Below are positions 7,476 through 14,806 of a stretch of DNA of 36,345 nt, in pieces. The translations under genes were made by a program, and so were the position numbers. The notes below the pieces were generated by a model. That model was not told the DNA's origin. It did no database searches and was given only the letters and a program-made list of their open reading frames with translations. Where the stretch lies: positions 1-36,345 of the IMG/VR virus record IMGVR_UViG_3300008116_000158, one strand, 5' to 3'. Numbering within the stretch: position 1 is the first letter of the stretch; each line of letters starts with the position of its first letter. This stretch comes from a virus.

Positions 7476-8740
7476 TGGCAAGAATTGAACCTGTAGAAAC
7501 ACAATGGAAACGGTGGACAGAAGCTAATCCGCCAGATCGATGTCCACATATCGATGAAGAACAGTTAATAAAAACTGTTACACAAGATTTAGAATATGCT
7601 TCACAGATGGATGTTCGTGAATATACTTTATATCAAAAATGGTGTGAAGTAAAAGAACGATATCCAGGTAAAGCCAGAATGAATATGTTTGGCGAACCAG
7701 ATGTTGCTTGGGAAGATGATAGACAAGCGGCAATCATCAATAAAGTTAAAAACAATATTTGGATTCCTAAAGATCCAGATGACTTTCAAAATTTAGAACC
7801 ACAAATGTATTTGGCAAATACGAATCGTGTTGATGAGTGGAATGCCATAAGAACATTTTCTTCCACAATGAAAAACAATTCTAATATTGGAAGAAATTTA
7901 TATTACATTGTTAAAGATAGAAAAACGGACAAATACCTAGGTGTTATCTGTATCTCCTCAGACTTTTTAGATTTAACTCCTAGAGATAAAGCAATTGGCT
8001 GGGACAGAGATGTAAAAACTTCTCAGAACATGATCAATCACACGGCAATCGGATCGACAATTGTGCCATTACAACCACTTGGTTTTAATTATATGGGCGG
8101 TAAATTACTTGCATTACTGTGTCTATCCGATAAAGTTCAAAATGATTGGAAAGCAAAATATGGTGATGTCTTGGTAGGAGTTACAACTACCTCATTGTAT
8201 GGAAAGACTAAAGCGGGAGGGCTTTCTCAATATGACAACCTTGAACATTGGAATGCTATGGGTTTCTCCTCAGGTTCTGTTGCCTTTGAACCAACAAAAC
8301 AAACCAAACAATTAATTTTTGATTGGATAAAAGAAAAACATCCTCGTAAATATTTTGAATGGTGGGAAGCAAAGAATCCACAAGGACTACCACTCAAACG
8401 AGATCATAAAAACCGTTCATTACATTTTGCTTATCCAAAACTTGGCATTTCAAAAGATAAAACGAGAACGGAACATCAACGTGGTATCTATTTCAGTTAT
8501 CTTTATACCAATACTTGTGAATTCTTACGAAAAGAAATTACGGAAGATAAATTGGTAAAGGCTTTCGATACCAGTGAAGAAGCATTGACAAACATCTGGA
8601 AAACAAAATATGCCAAAGGTCGTATTCGGCAATTACAAAAGAAAAACAATGTTTCATATGAAACACTTTTCTATGATGATTTAATCGCATTAACTTGGGA
8701 AGAAACCAAGGCAAAGTATTTGCCACAGGTTGGCAGATAA
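7475..8740 (+). CDS. DruA-like (DUF4338-like) protein, copy 1
   Basis: 421 residues of unproven function. The central part (about 154-270) resembles DruA/DUF4338 (PF14236), a family named from the Druantia defence system: LGVICISS, then PRDKAIGWD (169-177), QPLGFNYMGGKLLALLC (200-216), NDWKAKYG (223-230) and TTTSLYGKTK (237-246). These follow the order recalled for DruA (ARD--IGWD, DW--RYG, ETF, an N-W---G block). The product at 29995-31104 shares the GFNY-GGKLL and TTSLYG-TK--SQYD blocks, so the two are paralogues. From memory, T4-like cyanophages also carry relatives. The C-terminal 130 residues are basic and may bind nucleic acid (inference). It closes the gp47-gp46-deformylase run. Confidence 0.65.
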   Translation: MARIEPVETQWKRWTEANPPDRCPHIDEEQLIKTVTQDLEYASQMDVREYTLYQKWCEVKERYPGKARMNMFGEPDVAWEDDRQAAIINKVKNNIWIPKDPDDFQNLEPQMYLANTNRVDEWNAIRTFSSTMKNNSNIGRNLYYIVKDRKTDKYLGVICISSDFLDLTPRDKAIGWDRDVKTSQNMINHTAIGSTIVPLQPLGFNYMGGKLLALLCLSDKVQNDWKAKYGDVLVGVTTTSLYGKTKAGGLSQYDNLEHWNAMGFSSGSVAFEPTKQTKQLIFDWIKEKHPRKYFEWWEAKNPQGLPLKRDHKNRSLHFAYPKLGISKDKTRTEHQRGIYFSYLYTNTCEFLRKEITEDKLVKAFDTSEEALTNIWKTKYAKGRIRQLQKKNNVSYETLFYDDLIALTWEETKAKYLPQVGR

Positions 8741-8752
8741 CCAAGTATGCCA

Positions 8753-8764
8753 CAAGTATACTTG
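8753..8764. repeat. Perfect 12-base palindrome overlapping a -35 element
   Basis: CAAGTATACTTG is self-complementary. Its last three bases are the first three of the TTGACA hexamer at 8762. A further CAAGTAT copy at 8742-8748 can pair with its right half. It could be an operator for a dimeric DNA-binding protein, and the winged-helix gene just downstream is an obvious candidate (inference). Confidence 0.45.
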
Positions 8765-8791
8765 ACATACACACATATATAATGTTATGAT
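8762..8791 (+). promoter_or_regulatory. Sigma70-like promoter for the winged-helix gene
   Basis: TTGACA (8762-8767) with TATGAT (8786-8791) at an 18-base spacing, or TTATGA at 17. A start site near 8798 gives a leader of about 50 bases before the ATG at 8847. It follows the end of the uvsW-to-DruA-like gene run. Confidence 0.7.
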
Positions 8792-8846
8792 GTGAGAACT
8801 TGCAATACGCAAGGATTTATTTTTAACTATGATTGGAGTTTATATA

Positions 8847-9116
8847 ATGGCTAAATTATCAGCTAAAGAGCGTATGCTCAACGCATTAAAGAAGCAAGAC
8901 GGTTACAACACTTTTACAACTGCTCAAGCACAACGCCGTTTCGGCATCAGTAATGTTTCTGCTCGTATTGACGAACTACGTCAAGAAGGACATTGCATCT
9001 ATACCAACACTCGTAAAACTAGCGATGGACGTAAAGTTCATTACTATCGTTTAGGCACACCATCTAAAGCATTGGTTCAAGCTGCCTTACGTGCTGGATA
9101 TTCTTTCACAGCCTAA
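8847..9116 (+). CDS. Small winged-helix DNA-binding protein
   Basis: 89 residues, basic. The sequence reads as a helix-turn-helix/winged helix: an N-terminal helix (SAKERMLNALKK), then TTAQAQRRFGISNVSARIDELR as helices 2 and 3, and a beta wing (HCIYTNTRKTSDGRKVHYYRL). I chose ATG 8847 because GGAG (8835-8838) is placed correctly for it; an in-frame ATG at 8829 lacks such a site. It has its own promoter (8762) and terminator (9127), so it is a single-gene unit, as expected for a small regulator. Its targets are unknown; the palindrome at 8753 may be an autoregulatory site (inference). Confidence 0.8.
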   Translation: MAKLSAKERMLNALKKQDGYNTFTTAQAQRRFGISNVSARIDELRQEGHCIYTNTRKTSDGRKVHYYRLGTPSKALVQAALRAGYSFTA

Positions 9117-9126
9117 TTGAAGGTTT

Positions 9127-9156
9127 AGGGGAGGCCATTCGGCATCCCCTTTTTTT
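9127..9156 (+). terminator. Rho-independent terminator
   Basis: Stem AGGGGA (9127-9132) with TCCCCT (9145-9150), an inner GCC/GGC pairing around an ATTC loop, and seven T (9150-9156). It ends the winged-helix gene unit. Confidence 0.9.
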
Positions 9157-9171
9157 ATTCTCGGAGAACAA

Positions 9172-9990
9172 ATGGAAATTTCAATAAAAAAAGAGGACTT
9201 ACAAAAGAAAAGCCTGTTCGTGGCCACTCCAATGTATGGTGGTATGAATCATGGACTATACATGAAAGCGTGTTTAGATTTACAAGGCATGTGTGTTCAG
9301 TATGGTATTAATATTAAATTTTCATTTCTTTTCAATGAATCGTTAATCACACGTGCACGAAATTATTTGGTTGATGAATTCATTCATCGTTCTGATTGCA
9401 CTCATATGTTGTTTATTGATTCCGATATTCACTTTAATCCACAAGACGTGATTGCCTTGTTGGCCATGGATAAAGATGTTTCTGGTGGTCCATATCCTAA
9501 GAAAGCAATTAAGTGGAAATCTGTAAAGACCGCTATTACGAAAAATCCTGAAATCGATCCTTCTATTTTAGAAAAAGTTACTGGTGATTATGTTTTTAAT
9601 CCAGTCAAAGGCACAGCACAGTTTAATGTTACAGAGCCATTAGAAGTTTTAGAGATTGGTACTGGCTTCATGATGATTAAACGTGATGTGTTCAAAAGAA
9701 TGGAAGAAGCGTATCCAATGATTCGTTATAAACCTGACCATGTAGGCCAGGCACACTTTGATGGTACTCGTTACATTCATGCTTTCTTTGATACCGTTAT
9801 TGATACAAAAGATAGTATCGTTGGTGGTGGATCAGATCGTTATCTATCAGAAGATTATATGTTCTGTCAGATGTGGCGTAAGATTGGTGGCAAGATTCAT
9901 TTATGTCCTTGGATGAGAACATCTCATATTGGCACATATCACTTCCAAGGAGATATGCCTGCTGTGGCCAATTTCGTTGGAGAGATGTAA
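9172..9990 (+). CDS. GT-A fold glycosyltransferase-like protein
   Basis: 272 residues. The start of the fold (LFVATPMYGG) is followed by the metal/nucleotide-sugar site FIDSDIHF (DSD, about residues 80-82) and a later GTGFMMIKR stretch and ED-MFCQMWRKIGG, the pattern of GT-A enzymes that use a DxD motif. Donor and acceptor cannot be told. Likely targets are host surface glycans, a phage structural protein or phage DNA (inference). Preceded by CGGAGA at good distance. Its stop overlaps the ATG of the next gene by one base. Confidence 0.8.
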   Translation: MEISIKKEDLQKKSLFVATPMYGGMNHGLYMKACLDLQGMCVQYGINIKFSFLFNESLITRARNYLVDEFIHRSDCTHMLFIDSDIHFNPQDVIALLAMDKDVSGGPYPKKAIKWKSVKTAITKNPEIDPSILEKVTGDYVFNPVKGTAQFNVTEPLEVLEIGTGFMMIKRDVFKRMEEAYPMIRYKPDHVGQAHFDGTRYIHAFFDTVIDTKDSIVGGGSDRYLSEDYMFCQMWRKIGGKIHLCPWMRTSHIGTYHFQGDMPAVANFVGEM

Positions 9991-10283
9991 TGTCTGATGG
10001 TCGTAAGTTTGATAATGGTAAACTAGAATATGGTTTATTACCACCACACGCATTAAAAGAAACAGTAAAAGTATTAACATTCGGTGCTCAAAAATACGAA
10101 AGAGATAATTGGCAAAAAGTACCAGATTCTAAACGTAGATATTTTGATGCACTACAACGGCATCTATGGGCATGGAAAGAAGGAGAAGAAGTTGATCCTG
10201 AATCTGGTATACATCACTTGGCACACGCAATGTGCTGCTTGATGTTTCTGTATGAACATGATACAATATATTCGAAGCAGTAA
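9990..10283 (+). CDS. DUF5664-type dATP/dGTP diphosphohydrolase-like protein
   Basis: 97 residues from ATG 9990, which shares its A with the preceding TAA. The sequence fits the phage DUF5664 family (annotated as dATP/dGTP diphosphohydrolase N-terminal): RKFDNGKLEYGLLPPHAL, then FGAQKYERDNWQKV, and a helical HLWAWKEGEEVDPESGIHHLAHA block with the EE and D/H residues expected for an all-alpha NTP pyrophosphohydrolase metal site. Such enzymes trim nucleotide pools; some relatives act in making modified DNA, but no base-modification synthase is visible here. Sits just ahead of the sliding clamp. Confidence 0.7.
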   Translation: MSDGRKFDNGKLEYGLLPPHALKETVKVLTFGAQKYERDNWQKVPDSKRRYFDALQRHLWAWKEGEEVDPESGIHHLAHAMCCLMFLYEHDTIYSKQ

Positions 10284-10303
10284 TTTTTATAATGGAGAAA
10301 ACA

Positions 10304-10975
10304 ATGAAGTTATCAAATGAAACACTGGCAGTATTGAAGAATTTTTCTACAATCAATCAAGGCATTCAATTTAAGAAAGGCACAAAACTTACCACAGTAT
10401 CCGCTGGTAAAACTGTTTTGGCACAAGCCACTCTTAAAGATGAATTTCCACAAGACTTTTGTGTATATGATTTGAATCAATTCTTATCGGTACATTCACT
10501 ACACAAAGATTCCGAATTACAATTTGATGATTCGAATGTTATTTTCAAATCTGGTCGTTCTAGTACCAAGTATCGTAAGACAGCAAAAGAAATGATTGTT
10601 GTACCACCAGAAAAAGAATTGACTCTGCCTTCTAAAGATGTTGCCTTTACTCTAACAGAAGAAGATTATGCCAACATTATGAAAACGGCTAGCGTTCTGA
10701 GTTCACCTCATATTGCTGTTGAATCTGATGGTGAATCGGTTCAATTGAGTGCTTTCGATGCGTTTGATGATTCTGCTCATACAAACTATATTCAAGTTGC
10801 TGAAGGTGATGGTAAAAAATATAAGGTTGTGTTCAAAACAGAAAACATCAAATTGATTCCTGGAAGTTATGCTGTTGAAATTTCATTCAAAGGCATCAGT
10901 CACTTTAAAAACACCAAAGATGAAATTGAATATTGGATCGCCATTGAACCAAAAGAATCGAAAGTCGGAGAATAA
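10304..10975 (+). CDS. gp45: gp45 sliding clamp
   Basis: 223 residues (T4 gp45: 228). Forms the trimeric ring that tethers gp43 and also activates late transcription through gp55. Recognised by overall length, the KLSNETLAVLKNFSTINQGI start and the position ahead of gp44/gp62. ATG 10304 is preceded by GGAG (10294-10297); the in-frame ATG at 10292 overlaps that ribosome site and is unlikely. No catalytic residues are expected. Confidence 0.92.
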   Translation: MKLSNETLAVLKNFSTINQGIQFKKGTKLTTVSAGKTVLAQATLKDEFPQDFCVYDLNQFLSVHSLHKDSELQFDDSNVIFKSGRSSTKYRKTAKEMIVVPPEKELTLPSKDVAFTLTEEDYANIMKTASVLSSPHIAVESDGESVQLSAFDAFDDSAHTNYIQVAEGDGKKYKVVFKTENIKLIPGSYAVEISFKGISHFKNTKDEIEYWIAIEPKESKVGE

Positions 10976-10976
10976 T

Positions 10977-11165
10977 ATGTTAGTCAATTTTGTTGATAGT
11001 GTTACTAATGAATCTGTTGCTGTTAATTTGGCCAATCTTGTTTGTGTCTTTACAGTAAAAGAAGAAGGCGTTGAGAAAACTATTCTCAACATGATTAACG
11101 GCAACCTTGCTGTAAAAGAAAATTACTTAGAAGTAGTTGGCAGAATTAATGCCGAAATGAAATGA
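10977..11165 (+). CDS. Small conserved hypothetical protein between clamp and clamp loader (62 aa)
   Basis: 62 residues starting MLVNFVDSVTNESVAVNLAN, with GTCGGAG upstream at good spacing. The alternating pattern (SVAVNLANLVCVF) predicts a small beta-sheet protein. I recognise no family. It lies one base past the gp45 stop and about 55 bases ahead of gp44. Confidence 0.65.
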   Translation: MLVNFVDSVTNESVAVNLANLVCVFTVKEEGVEKTILNMINGNLAVKENYLEVVGRINAEMK

Positions 11166-11219
11166 TTTTATTGAATGTAGTGGAAGTTTTGAGAGTTAAT
11201 TATATTATGGGAGTATCAA

Positions 11220-12155
11220 ATGGAACATTTATTGTGGGTAGAAAAGTATCGTCCAAAGACGATTGAAGATTGTATTCTTCCAGATGCGATCAAGGAAACT
11301 TTTCAGGAGTTCGTCAAGAGAAAGGAGATACCAAATCTTCTTTTATCTGGTACGGCAGGTGTCGGAAAAACAACTGTTGCTAAAGCATTATGCAACGAGG
11401 TTGGTTGCGATTTCATTGTCATCAATGGCTCTGATGAGTCTGGCATTGATGTCTTGCGTAACAAAATTAAAAACTACGCTTCTTCAATGTCGCTCATGGG
11501 TGGCAGAAAAGTTGTCATCATTGATGAGGCTGATTATCTCAATCCTAATTCAACTCAACCTGCTTTACGAGGAGCCATTGAAGAATTTGCCTCAAACTGC
11601 TCATTCATTTTCACATGCAATTTCAAAAATCGTATCATCGATCCGATCCATTCCCGTTGCTCTGTTATCGATTTTAAAATCAACGGTTCTAAACCAAAGT
11701 TGGCGGCACAGTTTTTTAAGCGGGTTGAAAACATCCTTTCACAAGAGGGAATCAAATACTCCAAAGACGTTGTTGCCGCAGTCATCACCAAACACTTTCC
11801 TGATAATCGAAGAATTCTTAATGAGCTTCAGCGATACTCGGTTTCTGGCTCCATTGATTCTGGTATTCTTTCTAATGTTGCTGATATTCAACTTGAAGCC
11901 CTAATCAAAGCTCTCAAAGAAAAAGACTTTGCATCCGCTCGTAAGTGGGTTACAAATAATCTAGACAATGATCCTGTAAAAATCTATCGTAAGTTATACG
12001 ATGGTCTTTATGACGTTCTTGATGCTAGTGCTGTACCACAACTAGTTCTTATCCTTGCCAAATATCAATATCAATCTGCCTTTGTGGCAGATCACGAAAT
12101 TAATATGACGGCTTGTTTAACTGAAATTATGGTAGACTGTGAGTTTAAAAAATGA
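11220..12155 (+). CDS. gp44: gp44 clamp-loader ATPase subunit
   Basis: 311 residues (T4 gp44: 319). An AAA+ protein that, as a tetramer with one gp62, opens the gp45 ring and loads it at primer ends. Motifs: Walker A GTAGVGKT (44-51), Walker B VVIIDEAD (98-105), and SRC (145-147), which senses ATP in the adjoining subunit. GGGAG lies 7 bases ahead of the ATG. Its stop overlaps the GIY-YIG gene start (ATGA). Confidence 0.95.
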   Translation: MEHLLWVEKYRPKTIEDCILPDAIKETFQEFVKRKEIPNLLLSGTAGVGKTTVAKALCNEVGCDFIVINGSDESGIDVLRNKIKNYASSMSLMGGRKVVIIDEADYLNPNSTQPALRGAIEEFASNCSFIFTCNFKNRIIDPIHSRCSVIDFKINGSKPKLAAQFFKRVENILSQEGIKYSKDVVAAVITKHFPDNRRILNELQRYSVSGSIDSGILSNVADIQLEALIKALKEKDFASARKWVTNNLDNDPVKIYRKLYDGLYDVLDASAVPQLVLILAKYQYQSAFVADHEINMTACLTEIMVDCEFKK

Positions 12156-12697
12156 TAAAGACATTATATAGTTATGAATTTACAAAAAGTGATTATACAG
12201 AGCCTTACATAAAATTCTTGTCAGAAGAATCTGTGTATTTACCTAAACACAAAATTACTGTAAATGAAAAAACCGACCATGGATTTTCAACTAAAGAAAA
12301 AATTGGTTCAATTTCTGGTATATATTTAATTTATAAAGAATTTGAAGAAAGTGACATTCTTGTTTACATTGGTCACTCAGGTCACTGCATAAGGCAGAGA
12401 ATTGGTCGTTGGCTTTCTGGCATAAGAGGTACGGAAAGGTTTGATGAAAATCATTCTGCTGCATACAAATATGTTGAATATTTTGGACGTGATACAAGTG
12501 GATTAAGTTTTAAATATCTTCCATTAAAGCTAGAAGATTTACAACATGGTGTTGAAATCGAAGATATTGAAAATGGCATGATTGAAAAACTGAAACCACT
12601 TTTCAATAATGAAATTTATAAAGAATATCGTTTTCAAAAAATATTAAAAATTACTGATGTTCTTGGTGAAAATAATGAGAGGATAGTTCCATTATGA
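12152..12697 (+). CDS. GIY-YIG nuclease domain protein inserted between clamp-loader genes
   Basis: 181 residues. GIY (56-58) and YIG (72-74) are followed by IRQRIGRWLSG with the conserved Arg, and the C-terminal E-x3-IE-LKP-FN (140-152) gives the catalytic Glu and closing motif, so the nuclease looks intact. In T4 relatives GIY-YIG proteins are often free-standing homing endonucleases. Here both junctions are 4-base ATGA overlaps with gp44 and the next gene, and there is no separate promoter or hairpin, so it is fully wired into the operon. A homing role is possible; a domesticated DNA-processing role is the alternative. Confidence 0.85.
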   Translation: MIKTLYSYEFTKSDYTEPYIKFLSEESVYLPKHKITVNEKTDHGFSTKEKIGSISGIYLIYKEFEESDILVYIGHSGHCIRQRIGRWLSGIRGTERFDENHSAAYKYVEYFGRDTSGLSFKYLPLKLEDLQHGVEIEDIENGMIEKLKPLFNNEIYKEYRFQKILKITDVLGENNERIVPL

Positions 12698-13146
12698 ACA
12701 GAGAACAGATGATGGATATTCTTGGTCGTATGGGTGAAAAATATGTCAGCAACTATTTGGCCAAACAAGGTGTCGTTGTTGAACAAGCACTCAATCATTT
12801 TGACAGTAAAAAAGATTTGACAGGAGATGGTAAAACCATTGAAGTCAAAACACAAGTGCCTTTTATCAAAGAAAGAGCAATTACGATTAAACCCAACCAA
12901 CTACGTAAATGTCGTGGTGTAGATGAATTATATTTTGTCACCGTACCAGCAGCTCGACACAATTATAAGTATGCTGGCTGGTTGTTTAAAGTTGATCCAG
13001 AAACATTCAAAACAAGAAAGTATTTCACCAAAGATGGTCGTGATATGATTTTGATTGACATTGAACAAGAAGCCGTAAAACCAATTCAAAAAATTGATGA
13101 CCAGACAATATCAGAAATGATGAAGTATACAGTATCAGGATATTAA
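12694..13146 (+). CDS. Possible PD-(D/E)XK nuclease-fold protein
   Basis: 150 residues. The N-terminal helix contains GEKYV (conserved-type Glu15), then D41 and E50-V-K52 (KKDLTGDGKTIEVKTQ), which fit the D-x(n)-E-x-K active site of the PD-(D/E)XK fold, as in Mrr-like and Holliday-junction-type nucleases. The remainder holds several beta strands. The nuclease call rests on this motif and spacing only. It overlaps the GIY-YIG gene by 4 bases and lies one base ahead of gp62. From memory, T4-like marine phages often have one unknown protein in this slot. Confidence 0.5.
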   Translation: MNREQMMDILGRMGEKYVSNYLAKQGVVVEQALNHFDSKKDLTGDGKTIEVKTQVPFIKERAITIKPNQLRKCRGVDELYFVTVPAARHNYKYAGWLFKVDPETFKTRKYFTKDGRDMILIDIEQEAVKPIQKIDDQTISEMMKYTVSGY

Positions 13147-13147
13147 G

Positions 13148-13537
13148 ATGCCAGATTTATTTAAAGAAATTCTTCCATCTATTCTGGAGAAAAAGAAAAG
13201 TGTATTTCAAGATGAATATGATTATAAAGACTATAATCCATATATCATCAACCGAGCTTTGTCGTACCACATGGATTGTATTCTCTATGTCAACGAATTA
13301 AATAAGAATCCTAGTCTTGATAAGGACTTACAATATTCATATCTTCTAAATACCATAAGACCAATGAAACGGAAATTTCAACCGTGGCAGAAATCAGAGG
13401 TCAACAAAGATATAGAATGTGTCAAACAATATTTTGGTTACTCCAATGAGAAGGCCAAAGAAGCTTTGCGTATTCTTAATGATGAACAAATCGCTGAAAT
13501 AAAAGCAAGAACAAACAAAGGCGGAGTGACAAAGTAA
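13148..13537 (+). CDS. gp62: gp62 clamp-loader small subunit
   Basis: 129 residues, shorter than T4 gp62 (187) but similar to the short versions in T4-like marine phages. Recognised by the motif NRALSYHMDCILYVNELN and by its place between gp44 and regA. It is the structural subunit of the gp44/62 clamp loader and has no ATPase motif, as expected. Its stop shares one base with the regA ATG. Confidence 0.85.
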   Translation: MPDLFKEILPSILEKKKSVFQDEYDYKDYNPYIINRALSYHMDCILYVNELNKNPSLDKDLQYSYLLNTIRPMKRKFQPWQKSEVNKDIECVKQYFGYSNEKAKEALRILNDEQIAEIKARTNKGGVTK

Positions 13538-13944
13538 TGATTTCAATTATAGATTTAGTTGAAGTTACATTAGGTGAAAAAGACGATTTCCTAAAGGTCC
13601 GTGAAACATTAACACGCATCGGCGTAGCTTCCAAAAAAGAAAAGATTCTCTACCAGTCCTGTCATATATTACACAAACAGAGCAGGTATTACATAGTGCA
13701 TTTCAAAGAACTATTTGCTTTGGATGGTAAACCAACAGATATTACTGAGAATGATTTATCTCGTAGGAATGCCATAGCAAAACTATTGGAAGACTGGGGA
13801 TTGGTAAAAATATTGGATAAAAGTAAGGTGGAAAACCCACCTCCAATATTCCTATCACAAATTAAGATCATCTCCCACAAGGAAAAAGATGATTGGAATT
13901 TGGTACCCAAGTATAATATTGGTAAAAAACCAGGAGCCTATTGA
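13537..13944 (+). CDS. regA: RegA translational repressor
   Basis: 135 residues (T4 RegA: 122). Strong match to T4 RegA in the segments FLKVRETLTRIGVASKK, ILYQSCHILHKQ, YYIVHFKELF, AKLLEDWGLVKI and WNLVPKYNIG. RegA binds the initiation regions of early mRNAs, including gp44 and gp45, and blocks translation. An N-terminal extension of about 7 residues and a short proline-rich insert (KVENPPPIFL) distinguish it from T4. The stop codon (13942-13944) lies inside both the terminator stem and a TTGACA hexamer. Confidence 0.95.
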   Translation: MISIIDLVEVTLGEKDDFLKVRETLTRIGVASKKEKILYQSCHILHKQSRYYIVHFKELFALDGKPTDITENDLSRRNAIAKLLEDWGLVKILDKSKVENPPPIFLSQIKIISHKEKDDWNLVPKYNIGKKPGAY

Positions 13945-13959
13945 CAAAATAGGCTTTTT
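13935..13959 (+). terminator. Rho-independent terminator after regA, overlapping a promoter
   Basis: Stem AGCCTATT (13935-13942) with AATAGGCT (13948-13955), loop GACAA, T run 13955-13959. The left arm and loop contain the end of regA and the -35 hexamer of the promoter at 13941. Confidence 0.88.
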
Positions 13960-13969
13960 GTGTTATAAA
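13941..13969 (+). promoter_or_regulatory. Sigma70-like promoter upstream of hsp20
   Basis: TTGACA (13941-13946), 17-base spacer, TATAAA (13964-13969). The -35 sits in the terminator hairpin of regA. The -10 also forms a perfect late-promoter octamer (13964-13971), so the same site could serve both early and late polymerase. Confidence 0.7.
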
Positions 13970-13971
13970 TA
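13964..13971 (+). promoter_or_regulatory. T4-type late promoter octamer upstream of hsp20
   Basis: Exact TATAAATA, the T4 late promoter consensus recognised with gp55. Expected start near 13977, about 60 bases ahead of the hsp20 ATG. Confidence 0.65.
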
Positions 13972-14035
13972 TGGATGTAGGTGCCTTAGGGGCCTATAAT
14001 TTTGATTAACTCGCTTAACTAAGGAGCACATAAAC

Positions 14036-14500
14036 ATGACTACAAGTCTATTACCAAGTCTATTTGACTTTCACAAAACGCTGGATCCATTCACAGTTGG
14101 TTACGATAAATTCTTCAAAGACATTGAAGAAGTTACTAAAAATGTTGCCAAGAATGTACCATCGTATCCTCCATACAATATCAAACAAGTAAGCAAGAAC
14201 AAGTATGTCATTGAAATGGCAGTCGCTGGTTTTGCCAAGTCTGATATTGAAATCACACTTGAAGGTAATAAATTGGTCATCAAAGGTGCTGCAAAAGATG
14301 AAGAACTTAAAGAGAATGAAAATTTCTTATTTAAGGGAATCGCTAACCGTAACTTCACACGTTCATTCACTATCGCTGACAAGATTGAAATTGGTCAAGC
14401 CGAAATGGTAAATGGTATGTTACGTGTATGGTTGGAGAATCTTGTGCAGGCTCAAGATACCATTAAAAAGATTGCCATCAAGGAAAAGAAAGATGACTAA
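14036..14500 (+). CDS. hsp20: Small heat shock protein (Hsp20/IbpA-like)
   Basis: 154 residues with an alpha-crystallin domain at about 46-145: YPPYNIKQVSKNKYVIEMAV, FAKSDIEITLEGNKLVIKG, and the closing FTIADKIEIGQAEMVNGML-V region. Small heat shock proteins hold unfolding proteins for refolding; Hsp20 is a common gene of T4-like marine phages, perhaps for virion assembly. AAGGAG (14021-14026) gives a strong ribosome site. Transcribed from the dual early/late promoter at 13941-13971. Confidence 0.93.
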   Translation: MTTSLLPSLFDFHKTLDPFTVGYDKFFKDIEEVTKNVAKNVPSYPPYNIKQVSKNKYVIEMAVAGFAKSDIEITLEGNKLVIKGAAKDEELKENENFLFKGIANRNFTRSFTIADKIEIGQAEMVNGMLRVWLENLVQAQDTIKKIAIKEKKDD

Positions 14501-14558
14501 CTGGTGGCCCGTATCCGATGAGGAATGGGAACAGTTGAATTATCCAAAAAGTCGGTAA
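14493..14558 (+). CDS. Possible 21-residue peptide overlapping the hsp20 end
   Basis: ATG 14493 opens a frame of 21 codons (MTNWWPVSDEEWEQLNYPKS, then R) that overlaps the hsp20 stop by 8 bases, with AAGGAAAAG upstream. Three tryptophans and an acidic centre make an unlikely random peptide. Too short to classify; it may be coupled to hsp20. Confidence 0.35.
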   Translation: MTNWWPVSDEEWEQLNYPKSR

Positions 14559-14563
14559 AAATA

Positions 14564-14586
14564 TAGGGGGTCTTGACAACCCCCTA
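14564..14586. repeat. Perfect inverted repeat carrying a -35 hexamer in its loop
   Basis: TAGGGGGT (14564-14571) and ACCCCCTA (14579-14586) form an 8-base-pair stem; the loop CTTGACA contains the complete TTGACA of the promoter at 14573. No T run follows (TTCCTG), so it is not a good terminator. It could be an operator or a cruciform affecting -35 access. Confidence 0.65.
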
Positions 14587-14601
14587 TTCCTGTGATACAA
14601 T
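14573..14601 (+). promoter_or_regulatory. Sigma70-like promoter with -35 in a hairpin loop
   Basis: TTGACA (14573-14578), 17-base spacer, TACAAT (14596-14601). The predicted start near 14608 is only about 4 bases ahead of the ATG at 14612, so the mRNA would be nearly leaderless. Confidence 0.75.
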
Positions 14602-14611
14602 ATATTATATT

Positions 14612-14806
14612 ATGAAAAAAGTGAAACCTATTCTCAAAAAAGTTCGTGCCAAAAATGGTACGGATATCTTCTACACATATTCTAATTGGCCTATCGAAGA
14701 AATCGATGGCGAGAAGTTTATTCCCGTTGTAAAACAAATGCCTGATCCTAAGAAAAATCAGGTTGTTCACTACATGAAAAAAGATAGCATGGAGTATGTG
14801 AAATGA
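14612..14806 (+). CDS. Small basic hypothetical protein (64 aa)
   Basis: Starts MKKVKPILKKVRAKNGTDIF; about 64 residues, lysine-rich, probably a compact alpha/beta fold with no known motif. ATG 14612 is the first ATG after the promoter at 14573 and no ribosome site fits between them, so translation may start from the mRNA 5' end. It overlaps the next gene by 4 bases (ATGA). Confidence 0.65.
   Translation: MKKVKPILKKVRAKNGTDIFYTYSNWPIEEIDGEKFIPVVKQMPDPKKNQVVHYMKKDSMEYVK

Noticed and set aside
11263-11904. Plus-strand frame of 213 codons inside gp44
   Set aside because: Lies wholly within gp44 in another frame; gp44 has all AAA+ motifs.
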